From Aphis gossypii (lineage: Eukaryota; Arthropoda; Insecta; Hemiptera; Aphididae), in the NCBI RefSeq assembly GCF_020184175.1, contig NC_065531.1:7771213-7835212 (forward strand): DNA of 64,000 nt, read 5' to 3'. Below the pieces are notes generated by a model, which was not told the origin of the DNA, made no database searches, and saw only the letters and a program-made list of their open reading frames with translations. Positions 25,805-39,594 of the stretch are shown here, in pieces; positions within the stretch are counted from its first letter, which is position 1; each line of letters opens with the position of its first letter. The position numbers and the translations under genes are program-made.

Positions 25805-28800
25805 TGCATAAATAATGATATGTATACATTTAATAATTAGTATCCAATATATACTACGCCGTGTAGGTTAGGTTTATAGTTACCAATTCCCTTAAAATTG
25901 CAATAAGAGCCACGATTATATATTTATATAGGTAAATTTTTTATTTTTGGTTTTTAACCTCTCGTTTCCGCAAACTTAGTTTGAATTTTTTATCTGATAG
26001 CAGGTGAATTTTGATGTGCAAATATACAAATGCTATAAATTATTTATAAACTGAACAAAGTTCTGCAGAGGGAAGGGGTAATGCATTGCACTTCATAGAA
26101 GAATCAAATAAATGATATCACTATTTTTGTTTGAACATCAAAAATGCATTTAAATGTATGTTTAATGTTCATAATAATATTATTTCAACAAATTAAACCT
26201 ATTGGGTTGAAATTCAATACTGAAGATTTTTCATACGATGTATCATACTATCATCATATGAAGACGTCAAAATACTCCGTAAGACCTTCATTCGTTATCT
26301 GTTGTAATACTTCTTCTAAGACTATCTCTTAATCTCATCAATTACTTAAAAGTAATATCTTTCCATTGTACACGTACAACGATTGGTTTTGATTAAAAAT
26401 TAAATGGCCCCTTTAACGTGTTAACCAAGTCTAAGACTTAACAATTTTATTTGTTCGTTCTTTTAATTTATTATCGTCACCATATTGATTATATTTGTAG
26501 TATAATGTACGTGTTTTGGGTTTTAATAAATAAAATTCAACAAACTTCGATTTTCCTGATTGCCATCTTGCGTTCCACGACTCACGAGAATAATGCCTCG
26601 ATTCGATCAAATATATAAATCATATTTCATATTGATATTATCAATTTGATATACGGTGATCGGTGATATACAGTCGAGTCTAAAACCATTTCTGTTTCGA
26701 GTTATGCTGATCACTGCCTACGAATTCCCTTTTTAGAACAAGACTATGAGGCAATGCAGTCAATTTGATTTTTAAATTTGATTCTTTAGATGATAATCGT
26801 AAGAAAATTGGAAAAAAGTTCATTCTGATTGAAGGTGGAGTTAATGCTCTAAGAATACTTAATCGACTTAGTATCCGATTTCTTACCAATTCCAGGTTTC
26901 GGGGGCTCAATAAGGCATGTTTTTATAATAATAACTAAATATTTTAATATGATAACTTCTATAAATATTAAGCTCCATTATCAAAAATTATGTATATATT
27001 GACTATAATATGCTTTAATAAATCAATACTTTCGTTATACAAAGCTATACCATACCTATTTTGTATTATTTATTATTTATACAATAATTATATTAATAAG
27101 AACAAACATATTTATTTTATTTAAATTTAAGTATGTATATGCAACAATATACGACATATTACCTATATGTTATTATTTTTATTAATTTTATTATGATAAC
27201 TTAATATTTTGATTGGACCTTGTAAAAAGCTGAATATTATTAAAAATAAGTTATTACTTATTATTTATCGACGTTTTCGGAAACTTTTTTCATTAAAAAA
27301 TATAATATTAAAAAAGAATAATTTCCATAATATACAAATTCTATATTTTTTTTTAATAAACTTTAAAAAAAAAGTATTCTTATTATTTAATATAAGTGTT
27401 TGATTTTCTTTTTATTATTTTATAGATGGTATTTTGAATAATATAATATAGGCGACATATAAAAAAACTATTGTATAGCAAAATAAAATGAAATACTACA
27501 ATCTGTGAGAGAAGTTCCGGCTTTTCCTAAAACCTAAAATTATCGAGGGCACAAAGTAGAAAATGCGAATACTTCTATTGTATATTATCTATTTATCTAC
27601 TTACTGTGATCGGTATAATGTATTACTTACCAAATTATTTAATATTCAATAAACTACTGTACAGTAATGTATTAGCAAAAAAAGTTAAATTAATTTTGTG
27701 AGAACCCGCCTTTTAGTATACGAGTACAACAACGCCTTATTTTTACGTAAAGGTAATAGGTATAGGTGTATAGGCGACGATGGTAAAAATCTTATTATTC
27801 AGGAAAATAAATTTTTTTTCGCTTTGATTATAATAGTTATTTTATTTGGCCCCTTATTATACAAATTAAGTACAAGTATATAGTTTGTACTTGTTGAAAG
27901 TCTTTTTAAATTCTAAAAGAAAAAATCATAAAAATTGAAAGTTCATTATACATGAATTTATTAGACTTAAAACTAAAAAATTTAATTTGAACTCTTTAAA
28001 TATTATTATCATTTATTTATTTTTTTTAATGGGTAAAAATTAAAACTAGTAATTATAAAAGTTGTGGATTCTTGATTTTGGTTGGTCATAAGTTAAATTT
28101 AAAAAATATAAAAATATAATCTTTTTTTTTAAGGTTACTAGGATAAATAAAGTACTTGAAAGTACCCATTAGACATTTAATAAATTACTATTTTACTTAG
28201 GATCTATACAAATCAAAATTTTTTTAAAAAAAAAACTCCAGAATATCGTATAAAAAATATTTGTACGTAATAGTCAATAGTCAATACTCAATGTAGATAC
28301 TAATAAATTATTAATAGTACCTAGTATATAAAATGGGTATGTTCGGAACACCGATAGCGAATATTAGTATGAAGATATTGTATTAATATAACGAAATGCG
28401 ATACGGCCGTTGTTCGTCGATATCTCGATATAATTTCAGTATTACGTGAGACCGCGACGATCAACGGTCAATAATCGTCGTCAAAATTGACGTAATTTAT
28501 ACTCCGAATCAAAGTGTATTAAATTAATTATATATATCACTTAAATTGTTAATTTGTATAATTCTCCTTTTTTTTATTATTAATTATAATAAATAGTCCT
28601 TTACACCATAAAGGAATTTGTAAATTTGTAATAAACAAAGGATTTTTAGATATAATTATAAGAGTGCGAACGTACGAAATAAACAAAAACAATTTTTTTG
28701 TATAACTAATTTCTCGTTGCCCATAAATACAGAGTATATTATATTATATATTATATTAATACAAAATTAAAACCAAACATTTAGATCCTAATATCCAATA

Positions 28801-31800
28801 TATAAATATATTTTTTTTTAAGTTGAAAACATTTATTTAGATCTTATATAATCAACAATTTATCGATTCCAAGTTTGAATATTCGTAAAAACTAAAATAC
28901 TTCAATTCAATCCTTATTTGATGTATTAGAAACATTTTATACTATACATAGATATACCTAAGTAAATATACCATATATATATATTATAAGTATTATATTA
29001 TTATTATATTTATAAATATAATAAAAACCAATCAATTCTCAACATACACAGTCATTTATAATGTTATAATTTATATTATGCATTTTCTTTTCTCTTTGAT
29101 ATATTACCTACTACATTGTGTTTTTTATCGCTCACCTACACAAAAAATGACAGACGATTTTAAATCCGTTGTCGACAGCTAATATTTTCCAAACAATCTG
29201 TATTCGAGTTATTGAACGATCGTTTTTACGACCCGTGGTGTATACTACACATATAATATATATGTAAAATACGTATTCATAGTTCTTACAATCACTGTAT
29301 TAATACAATAATTTTATACATGTGTAATAGATATTTAGTCTTTTAGATATATAATATTACCCTGGTAAATCGTGACACATAAATATTACCATTACATCAC
29401 GTATGTAAAAAATTGAGTTATAGCTAGGTAGCATACGAGTAGCTATGTAATAAATAGTAAATAGTAGATGCATATTAACTTATATCTATATTTTTTAGTA
29501 GGTGGTGGCCGCATAAGATCTTTGAAATGTTTAGTATAGTTCTAATTTTATCTTATTCTGCCAAAATATCAACAAATCATTTGGGTTGTTGAAGAAGATA
29601 ATCCATAAAAAAAATTAACTATAAAAAGGTGTGTCGAGAAATGTTTCCCAAACATATAGAAACATTCAGGTCATTAAAAATAGAATATTTTTTGTACCTT
29701 GTGTACAAGGTATTTAAATTTTGCTTTATGAATAATAATGTTAATAGATTTTTTAAATCTATTATGTAATACTAGTACTGTAGTCGTATATAGACTAGAG
29801 ATATGAAGATAATAATTATTGTTATTATTTATAGTTTGTTATTCCTGAATAATTAATAATATATGAGTCGTTATAAAAATGTTAACATTTGAAACGAAAT
29901 CTAAACTTAGGTAATAATAATAATTTTAATTTTACTTCATCTCAAAAAGTATTATTTGGATACTTTAAATAATCAAAAAATCAAACTAATTTAAATTTAA
30001 TTACATAAACATTTGACTCTTTTATTACATTGAAAAAACGTATAAAATGAGAATTGCAGTGTTTTTTCTAAGGTTTAACTATACTGGAAACTAGAGAATT
30101 TCAAGAATCCTGATATAGAATGTTCTTGAAATTTTATTTTAAGATCGGGCCACAAAAATAAAAACATCTAAACCTATAGTAAATATCTCAATGAACTATC
30201 TCAATTGAATTTTTATACACAACAAATATAATAATATTGATTACGTATAACTTATTATTTATTAATAGGTACCTCGTACTTATTGGTAGAATAAAATTTA
30301 ATACTTATAAAAATAATATCTAAAATAAAATAAATAATGAAAAAACATGTATACTCGTATACGGATTAATTACTTAAACCTTAAAGTAACATAGAAACTT
30401 TGATAGATTTTTGTCTATAGTAAAGTTAGCGTTTTCCACTTATTATTTTTAACATATATTCCAAGATTTTCAATTTTAAATATTCCATTTCAAAACTTTT
30501 AAATTTTGTATTTTTATACTTATTAAAAATTCTAAAATATAAACAATATGTGTATTACTATTTACCAATCACCATGATCAATTTTTCCAATACAGTCTGT
30601 AACTTATCTATTAAAATTGTTGCATAATTTAACAACAGTACAAGAATTAAAACTCTATTTTAGTCCACTCTAAATAGGAAGATAGTGTATCTTGAAGATA
30701 CATATACAAATACATTAAATATTTAAATTTATTTAATATTTTTACTTCTGATGACTGATACAATAAAGTTTGATTGTTCAGTAAATTATGTATTATTAAG
30801 TTTTTATAAGTAATTCAAGAAAAATTATAAAGTAATAAACTATAATAAGATGAGATTTTACAGAAAAAAAAAGGTAAGTATGTTTATATCATATTATGGT
30901 ATTCACTTATAACGTTAAATTCGACATACTCAAGTCGGCATACTGACACTTTATAGAGAGTATGTCTATAATAGTATATAGTAATAGTTGTCTATATAAT
31001 ATTACGTTAATAAACGCCTAAAATAAATACATATAATTTTGTCCACTAGTTAACATTGTTAGATTTGGTCATATTAATTATAAATTATAAATATGAATAC
31101 TCGATATTCATAAGAATTGCTTATAATTTAAAGCTATTATTCAATTCAATGAATAAATTATAACTAACATTAAAAAAGTTATTTAAAGAATGAGGGAGTA
31201 CACGCATAAATGCATAATAGCACAATGTTAACATTACTTAAAATCATTTTTACAATACTTGAATAATATAAGAAATTATATATTTTAATAAATACATTTA
31301 GACAAACAATGGTTACAAAATGTTATGAAAATTTCAAGTTAATAAAATCGCTTTGAAGCGTATCGGGTGTATGTGTGTTGTGAAGTTGGCACCTGGCCAA
31401 CTTATAACAGATTTTACAAGATTTGAGTCAAGTTATGAACATCCAGTGCGACCAATATTTATTCTAAAAATTTTCAATTATTAAAGATGTATTATTCATC
31501 TTATTATCAGTATACGCTTTCGCAATATAAATTATAGTATAGGTGATTACAATTCACGAAATGTATTTTTCCGTAACGAATCGATAGTAACGGTTTTATT
31601 TATACCGGTGACGTTCGCCTCAATCTGATGTCCTGTTTAATGATTTTTCATTTTTTGGTTTTTATCAACACATCGTACTATTTAATAAATACGGTTCACA
31701 ATTAGATCAAGCCTTTTACAATATATAAAATACTTCATTGTCAATTGCAGCTGACACACTTATTCTAATTGATAGTTACGCCATCCAGCATTAACCGTTT

Positions 31801-33560
31801 AATGTGATCTAATAACTAGTGTTAAAACTTTTTTCAGCGTAGTTTCACAAAATATCTGTTTAATTTAAGCAATGCACATTATGATATAATACGTAACGCA
31901 ATAAATAAAATTCTCTGGCTAGTATTATTTGACATTATATGTGTAGAAACACTAGAAAGAAGTTTTTTTTATTCACACTTGATAAATTCTATATCTAACG
32001 ATAGCCAAGCTATTTACACTGATATAAAAAAGGATTCGATGAGTAGACCACTAGCTGGTACTTAATTAATAAACTAAAAATATATAATTAGTTAGTAGCA
32101 TATTATCTTGGTATTTATATCATATATCTGAACGCACTCACATCGTAAAAATTACAAATTCATAGTCCAAACCTCGATAAGTATTTCTGAATTAATTCAA
32201 GGTGATCTATTCACTTTAAACATAGTCAATTCCTGGTAGTTGCTGATGATATAAAAATATATTTTACAATTAATGATATTAATAGTTGTTTAAAATTACG
32301 AATTGATCAATTCTCAACATTACGCTTAGATAACGGGTTATCTTAAAATATATGAATAAATGTATGCAATTCTCAAACTTTCAAACACACTTTACCATTA
32401 TAACCTACGCTTTAATATAAATTATGCCAATTTTTATTTTCCAATTTGAGTTTCAAACATCACATAGAATCTATCTGTGCGAACGCTTTTAGAAATTTAG
32501 GTTTTACAAAACATAACTGTACATAATAAATAAATTATTAATGCCAAAAAATGTTGTATTTCTTATTGGTACCAATGTATTGGAGTTAGATTTGTTAATT
32601 TGGAAACCTCGATAAACAGGTTTGATAAATAAAATTGAATAAGTCTAAAGAAATTTCATTATAAACTTGAGTGTACTATCTATTGCCGAAGTCAATAAAC
32701 ATTATAATATATCCCCTCTAGATAATATACGTAATTGAAAATATGGTTTATTTTTATACAACCTATCATTAACTGATCTGAGCTTTTGAATCTTATTGGC
32801 ATTAGACTGAGTGTATCTCGTCATTGAGTCACTATAATGGGTGTTTAAATTTAAATTCAATAATTAAAACTTAAAACACATATCATTGTAAAACCAATAC
32901 ATAAATCGCTCCGCTTAGGTTCTAAAATTAATTTTGAAAGATATCGTTGTTATTCTAGGAATCTAGGATAACGTCATGCTATCACTCAGCCAACTTAATA
33001 CAAATTTTAAAATAATTGAGCTAAGTTGGGAATCTAAAATTTTAGGTTACATTTTGTAAAAAATTCAAGTAAAAAAAAAAAATAATTTTGAAGGGTAGTT
33101 TGTGTTAATTTCAGGCCATACAAATTTAAAAAGTTAATTGATAAAACAAAACGCTTGCGTAAGCAAATTAGATATCGTATTGATGGCACGGTTATTTTAA
33201 CTAAAAATTTAAATATTAAAAATCTTATAAACTTGTGAAATAACAACGAACCTTCTATATCAGTTGAAACAATGAAAACTTTTTAGATGAATAAGATTTT
33301 TTCAACTTAAAAATGATGAAAAATTAATACAATTTAAGTTTTTTATTCGGAATAACAAACATCAAAGATTATTGAAAGTTTACAAGTAAAAAAAAAATGC
33401 TTGTCATTTTTAATAGACTTTCGGTTAGTCACTTGAGGAAACAATACGTCAATATTTTGTGCTTTTAATGACAATAGATGCGCAGTTAAGTTAAAATATA
33501 AAATAATAACAGGACTAAAATAATTCGACTACCCTTAACACAATATACATTATAATGAGT
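25805..33560. other. Gene-free AT-rich stretch, about 7.8 kb
   Basis: I recognise no exon, RNA gene or bounded transposon. Several 60-76-codon open frames (near 26144, 26680, 27209, 27698 and 33034) lack family resemblance or splice context. A short GC-richer, CpG-containing patch lies at about 28390-28500, including an imperfectly self-complementary GATATCTCGATAT word. Confidence 0.45.
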
Positions 33561-33802
33561 ATGAGATTACATAATAAAAAAATACAACCATACAATTATC
33601 ACTAACCTCCAAGACGGCTCCGAACGGACAAAACCAATACGTCTGTGATGCTGGATTTTGCGAACCCACGTGGCTTCTGGAGTTCTAGACCTCAGCAATA
33701 TTTCAATATTTGAAGACAGTATGTGGTGAGCGGATTTGATGCGAATGGAAGTTACAGTGCAATACATATTACCGGGCTCCGACTCGTACACAACACGCCG
33801 TT

Positions 33803-34261
33803 TATAGGCGGATTTCCACTACATACGTTTACATGTAGTGTGTACGCATAAAAATACTTTTCTGTGATTAGTTGGTATACATGGTAAACTTTTAGTATAC
33901 CAGAAAGTGTATACGTTCTTACCACACGTATAACCACGATACCACGAAGTTGGATCTAGTTCAACTATTTCCGTGTGTTTAGCGGTCTAATTTGAGCGAT
34001 AGGAGCAGTAACCAATTTTAAAATCTTAAAAATGTGTTATGTTATTATAGTATTAAATTATATTGTTTTAAAAATTAATTAAAGTGTATTTACACTATAG
34101 AGTCAAGCTAAATTATAGTAAGTTAATTTACCGCTAAAATTAAGCGCTTACCGTGCTTACCAGAATATTTTTCATGAAGGACAAGTATGTACAACCGTTC
34201 GTACGTGCGTGTTGATAAACGTGCACGTACACGCGAACGGTCCAGTGGAAACCCACCTATA
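33803..34261. mobile_element. Imperfect inverted-repeat element, probable DNA transposon remnant
   Basis: The left arm TATAGGCGGATTTCCACTAC (33803-33822) pairs with the reverse complement of the right arm, TATAGGTGGGTTTCCACTGG (34242-34261), at 16 of 20 positions. The flanks also resemble one another in inverted form (ACAACACGCCG and CGGTGTGTTGTG). The interior holds smaller palindromic pieces, such as GGTATACATGGTAAAC with GTATACC and GTGCACGTAC. No transposase or clear target duplication was found, so the superfamily is unassigned. Confidence 0.5.
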
Positions 34262-36923
34262 CACAACACACCGAACTGTAACGAGACGTGCGAAGTACCT
34301 ACTCCAACAAAGCGTAAATTGGTATATAAAGGAATGGTACCGACGGAAACGTTAGATCGCATGAAACGCCAGCGAAAACGTTGGACTCGTACTTAAAGAC
34401 TGGTCGTCCAGCAACCACATAAAAAAAGTACAACGAGCGCACTTGGGGTGACAACAGTCACGTCGCAAACTCGCCAGTCGCGAGAGAGAAAAAGAGTGAG
34501 TGGTTGACAGCAAAAGTCGGTTCGCGCCGACGACGGCGACGCGTAAGATAAAATGCACCGCGGCGCGGAGGACAGAGGGTAAGACAGCTGTTTTGTTTTT
34601 CGGGTCCATAACTTTGACCGGGTTATTGAACTGGTTCGTGCAAGATTGTGCGACAGCGCGCGAAAAATAGTTGGATTCGAACAGTTATACTTGAGTATAT
34701 GGACACCCTGTACACCCAAAATTATACCTACAAGCTGGTTTTCATTTTTCACAATTGTGTGCACAAATAAGTTGTCGTAAGTTTAAAAAATATATTATTA
34801 TGTGCGTAAATGAGTCTCAACCTCATGTATAGTAAGTTTATTGTAGACTGTAGTTTCTACTCGCTGATGTTATTAAATTGCATATCCATTGCGCCGAATT
34901 ACTTTTTTAATAACAAAATATACAGATATTATTAATATGTTTTTATAAATAGGTATGCTTTTTTAGAATATTTCATTTTTGCCACTGAATTAGTTAGGGT
35001 ATGACGTATCTGTATATGGATTTATGTCTATCATACCAATGAAAAATACACAAACTTCTCGTATTTTCTTGGGCTATATTATTTTTATTATAACTGAAAA
35101 TTCTAAAAATTATTCTTCGTGTATGGGTTAGAAATGTTAGAATACAACGTAACTTTTAAAAAACCACTAATACCCATGAAACTACCCATTATAGTTTGAA
35201 TTACTTTTTCTTATGTTTAATTCAAATCTTATAAAAAAATAAACAATGTATAGATGTTTTAAAAACTTGTGAAACTCATATACATTTCAATGAATAGCAT
35301 TAATGTAGAATTATAATGAAATAAATATATAGCACTATATATTATATTTATTATTGTTTAAGTTAAAGATGATTAAATTATAATTTTTATATTAATATTT
35401 ATATATTTAAGTTTTATTTAATAAAAAAAGTAATACTTTTTATACTATATTGTTCGATAGCAGTATTTTCATGTATTTTAATTTTAAGTAAAATTTAAGG
35501 AACCTTACTTATTTTATGAATTATTTATATTAGGTATTTAGTTCATGTTATTTTATATCAGCGTGGAAAATTAATCGAATTTATTAGAAACTATCCAATT
35601 ATACTTACTTCAGTTATTTTATTGTTGGTTATTTTATAATATTATTCGAATAATAGTTTTTGATGTGTTAACATCTTTACGCTCCACCCCCTAAAAAAAG
35701 AATGTGTGTAAAAAAATGTGTCTAGAGTGAATTGGTATTAATTCGATGTCACGAAAAATTGTAACGGAAGTTTAATGGTTGCCATGGTTGTCCACCGATA
35801 ATTTATTACAATGTAATATCTCTTTAATACAATGTTATATTTTATTATTATACTAGTTATGTTCGTAATCATACCTCCAAGTTCAACTAATTCGTTGTTT
35901 CCCTCACCTATTCCTTTTTCTAATAACTTCGGTTCTATGCATATGTATACTTAGTTCTCAATTATTTGGTATTCTTCACTGAGTTCACTGTAGTAAATCT
36001 GCCATCTGGATTGTAAGTGATCTAAACAATTTTTAATTCAAATGGATTTTTTATTTGTTCTAATTCTAAAAGCCACTTTTTGGCAACTCTTTATTTCTCA
36101 TTTATATACGTTTTATATATGTTTTTGTTTTCTTAAATAAGCCACATATGGCAAATTTTTTTTGCTCAATACATTTTAGCCTGCAACTAATTAAATATAT
36201 TGTTTATTTTTTTTTTCTAAATTTTGTGCCACCTTGAGCCATCCGTGTTTATGTTTCATTTGTTAAAAATGTTAATAAAATTTATATGTAAAACAAAATA
36301 TTATTATTTCGTTTTTTTTTTGTATTATCAAGGAAATAACACCAAATTTACGTTCACTAATGAACAAAATAATGACTAATAAAATCGTTATTATATGTAT
36401 AGTATATTTTATACATAACAGAAGATTCGTTTGTATATATATATTATTGAGTTACATACTTACATGAATATTTTTATATTCGATGCATCCACCTGCATGA
36501 GCTATTAATACAGGGCGGTAATACCATAGCATAATATAATAGTAAAATTACTCAATTTAAATATAATTAGAGTTAGATTAAATAACTATACTTTAGTAGC
36601 TTCAGAAATAAATAATAATTAATAACAATATATGCATATTATAAAAATTTAGTTAATAGCCCGATCCAATATCTGATTTTATATTATATTTTGAGTAGGT
36701 ATATGCAACAAGTTCATAAAACATTAATTATAAAAAACTGAAATTATTTGTGATATTAACTTGTATATAAAAATAGAAGTATAAAAATACATGATGAATA
36801 TTAAGTTATAACCAATTTACCTTTTGATTTCTATTCAATTATTAAAATCTAAATAACAATTTAATTCATTATTTATTTATTTATTAAGATCATATTATAA
36901 TTTGATAATAATTAATAACTTAC
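34262..36923. other. Mostly gene-free; GC-richer segment at 34390-34640
   Basis: The segment 34390-34640 is CpG-rich relative to its surroundings, like a promoter or 5' UTR. It contains a possible ATG near 34552 followed by a weak donor (GAGGGTAAGA), but no downstream exon is recognisable. The remainder to 36923 is AT-rich with no visible gene. I searched it for the continuation of the aconitase fragment and found none. Confidence 0.4.
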
Positions 36924-37324
36924 AATGTGAAGATAAAAATGTTGCTGCATTGGCATCATTACGTCCAGTAAAGTTTCTGTTGTATAAACTTACAATGGTG
37001 TTTTTTTCACCTTTTTTAACATCTTTGTGGTCCCATTGACCAATACAAGGACCACATGCATTAGCTAATACAGTACCTCCAAATTCTCTCAAGGTTTGTG
37101 CCTAAATAATAATATAATTAAAATATCAACTGATAAATAATAACACAACATTATGTTTTTATATACAATTCCATCTCTTTCAATTGTTGCCCTAATTTGT
37201 TCAGACCCAGGAGTAACATTAAATGGAATTTTTGATTTACGTCCATGAGCTAAGGCTTCTTTTGCAATAGTAACACATCTTGACATGTCTTCGTAACTTG
37301 AGTTGGTACAGCTTCTAATAAGAC
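36924..37324 (-). pseudogene. Isolated two-exon fragment of mitochondrial aconitase
   Basis: Aconitase interconverts citrate and isocitrate in the TCA cycle, using a 4Fe-4S cluster. Only two exons are present: 37167-37324 (LIRSCTNSSYEDMSRCVTIA, then KIPFNVTPGSEQIRATIERD) and 36924-37101 (QTLREFGGTVLANACGPCIG, then QWDHKDVKKGEKNTIVSLYN). They are joined by a 65-base intron with GT-AG ends, so this copy came from DNA, not from mRNA. Two oddities appear. The near-invariant LIGSCTNS cluster-cysteine motif reads LIRSCTNS, and four extra residues (FLSS) interrupt the usual NDAN.ATHCFVTS segment just before the final donor. No upstream or downstream aconitase exon is visible within several kilobases. 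It is most likely a partial gene duplicate under decay, although the frame is intact. Confidence 0.75.
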
Positions 37325-38439
37325 CTTAAAATAAAATATACATTATTCTAGTAAATATCTAAGACGTCATTACAATTGCTATTACTAAATTTTTAAACAA
37401 GTTACCTATTTAATTTGGTTAATAAAAATATGAACATAAGCAGTTTTATTAAACACACAGTATTAGCTGACTACTCCACATCCCATCTATAAGCCTGACT
37501 CTCCTGTTATCATTGGTAGAATATATTATATAAAATATACATATAATATTATTTTATTGTAGGTAATAAGTAATAACAATCAAAGAAATGAAGGAAATAT
37601 ATGACCATATACATCAGCCTGAACAATACTAGTAATATGATTGAAATACCTATTAAGTATTTATTTTGTTACGCCATTTAGCATTTAGTAATAAAGTTCA
37701 TTTTTAGATTCTGAACGAAGTGATGAATGTATTGATTTTACAATGATGTATGTTTTTTTTTTTTTTTTGTGTCTGTGTACAGCATAACTAGTCGAAATAA
37801 TGCTCCAATTTCAAACTATGGGGGTGGTTTACGATGTAAAAGTGAATATCCTTGGTGCATTATAGAGGTAAAAAGTTAACATTTTCTAACAGTTTTCAAA
37901 AAAATCGAGAAAAACAAAAAAAAAATGACGGAAAAACGGCAATTTTTACGCAAAACCAGTTTTCGACCAAATCGATTTTTTTTTTTGTGGTTGTAATTCA
38001 AAAACTAATCACTGAAAATACTTGAAATTTTCACCAAATGTTAATGTCAGTAGTATCTGTATATAGTTAAATTTTCAAAAAATTTTGACTTTTTTTGAGT
38101 TATTTATAGACCAATGAAATTTTCGATTTTTTTGAGAAATTTTTTTTAAAGTGTCGATAAAAAATTGTTGGATGACCAAAAAGTTTTGAAAATTTAATAC
38201 AAGGTTTCTTATGAGTTGTTTTTATTGTAGCTAAAAAAAATTAAAAATCGTTAGTCACAATTTTTTTTTATAAGCGTTTATAGTTCAAATTTTTACGAAA
38301 TCTGTCGAAAACGCGAAAATTTGCAAGTAATTTTGAAGTTGAAAAATCATAAAATTGTTTGTGTTCATAACTAAGTTTTGAAAATTTGGAACAAGGTTCT
38401 CCATACATTTTTCTTCAAATATCTGTAAAAAAAACTCTA
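37325..38439. repeat. Dispersed-repeat sequence left of the MULE fragment
   Basis: From about 37700 the text ATTCTGAACGAAGTGATGAA, followed by a T-tract and GTCTGTGTACAGCAT, looks like a dispersed repeat I associate with aphid genomes (memory). It continues as AT-rich non-coding DNA to the MULE coding remnant and may be part of that element's 5' region. The 37325-37700 part shows nothing. Confidence 0.4.
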
Positions 38440-39146
38440 CCGGATCCTGTTGCTTTTTGTTTTTCAAACAAATCAGATACTGCTCTCTTCAAACATTATT
38501 TCCAGTGTATTAAAAATGCAATTGGAAATATTACAGCCGCTGTTTTTATATCCGATAATGAACCAGCATTCTATAATGCATGGAGTGAAATAATGGGTCC
38601 TGCAAATAAACAAATTTTATGTACATGGCATGTTTTAAGGAACTGGATGAAGAATTTAAATAAAATTCACTCTAATGAGAAAAAAACAATTGTTTTTAAA
38701 ACTTTAAAATCATTGTTATACGAAACTGATGAAAAAAACTTTTATATTGGACTACAGACAGTATTAAATGATTTGTTAAATGATAAAGACACAGAGGACT
38801 ATGGAAAATATTTTAAATCCATGTATTCTTACAGAGTGGAAAATGGGCCTATTTCAATAGGAAATATATTGGGATCAATACAAACATGTATTTGGAAGCA
38901 CTGCATAAGAATATTAAATATTGTTATTTAGATGGAAAGCAATGCAAGCGATTAGACCTTTCTACTAATGCACTATTAGCTTTAGTAAAGGATAAAAGTT
39001 TTGAAAGAATAATAAAAATTTCAAAACAAAAAAAAACCCATAAAATTAAACAAATTATTGCAGCACATAACAAAAGTTTGAAAATTACACCAGATATGAT
39101 AATGAAAGTTGATGATAACCTATATGCTTTTAAATCCGAGCTCTAA
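38440..39146 (+). pseudogene. MULE (Mutator-like) transposase fragment
   Basis: The first frame reads DPVAFCFSNKSDTALFKHYF, then AAVFISDNEPAFYNAWSEIM and LCTWHVLRNWMKNLNKI, matching the MULE transposase core (D..PA...A...V.....C.WH). A second frame, overlapping from 38886, continues with LEALHKNIKYCYLDGKQCKR and LDLSTNALLALVKDKSFERI, a tail common to these insect proteins. The change of frame near 38890-38930 marks a frameshift. The N-terminal DNA-binding part and the first catalytic Asp are absent. The product would not be an active transposase. Confidence 0.7.
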
Positions 39147-39540
39147 TTATATATGTTTATAGTAGTGTGGCAGGTGCATAAACCTTATAGCTTATAGTTA
39201 TATCATATAACATATTAAATAATATGAATTAAATAATGAATCATTTATTTATTTATCATTTACAAAACAAACTGTAGACTTCTAGGTTTTTTTAGCTATT
39301 TCGTCAATAATTTCTTCAACATCCAATCTAATATTGTTATGAATGTAAAGCTTTATAAGGCTTATAAGCCCACTCAATCAGCACAAAAATTAAAATAATA
39401 TTCAAAATTTAAACAATTAATAAATACAACAAATATTTCATTAGTGAATAGGGAATATTTACCTCCTTCATAGAATTTCTTAAACATGTTTTTAATCTTT
39501 TCATACAATAGCTAATGCAATGATATAAGCTAAAAAAGGT

Positions 39541-39594
39541 CAATGGGGGAGGGGGAGGTATATCTCCCTCGCCCCCTCCGTAAATACACCACTG
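39541..39594. mobile_element. DNA transposon end (solo)
   Basis: A G-rich run followed by CCCCCTCCGTAAATACACCACTG. The reverse complement, beginning CAGTGGTGTATTTACGG, has the look of a hAT terminus, and the G-run/C-run part can fold back on itself. No partner terminus or target duplication was found to the left. Confidence 0.4.

Noticed and set aside
26680..26910. 76-codon minus-strand frame
   Set aside because: No recognisable domain, no splice context, and it is of a length expected by chance in 64 kb.
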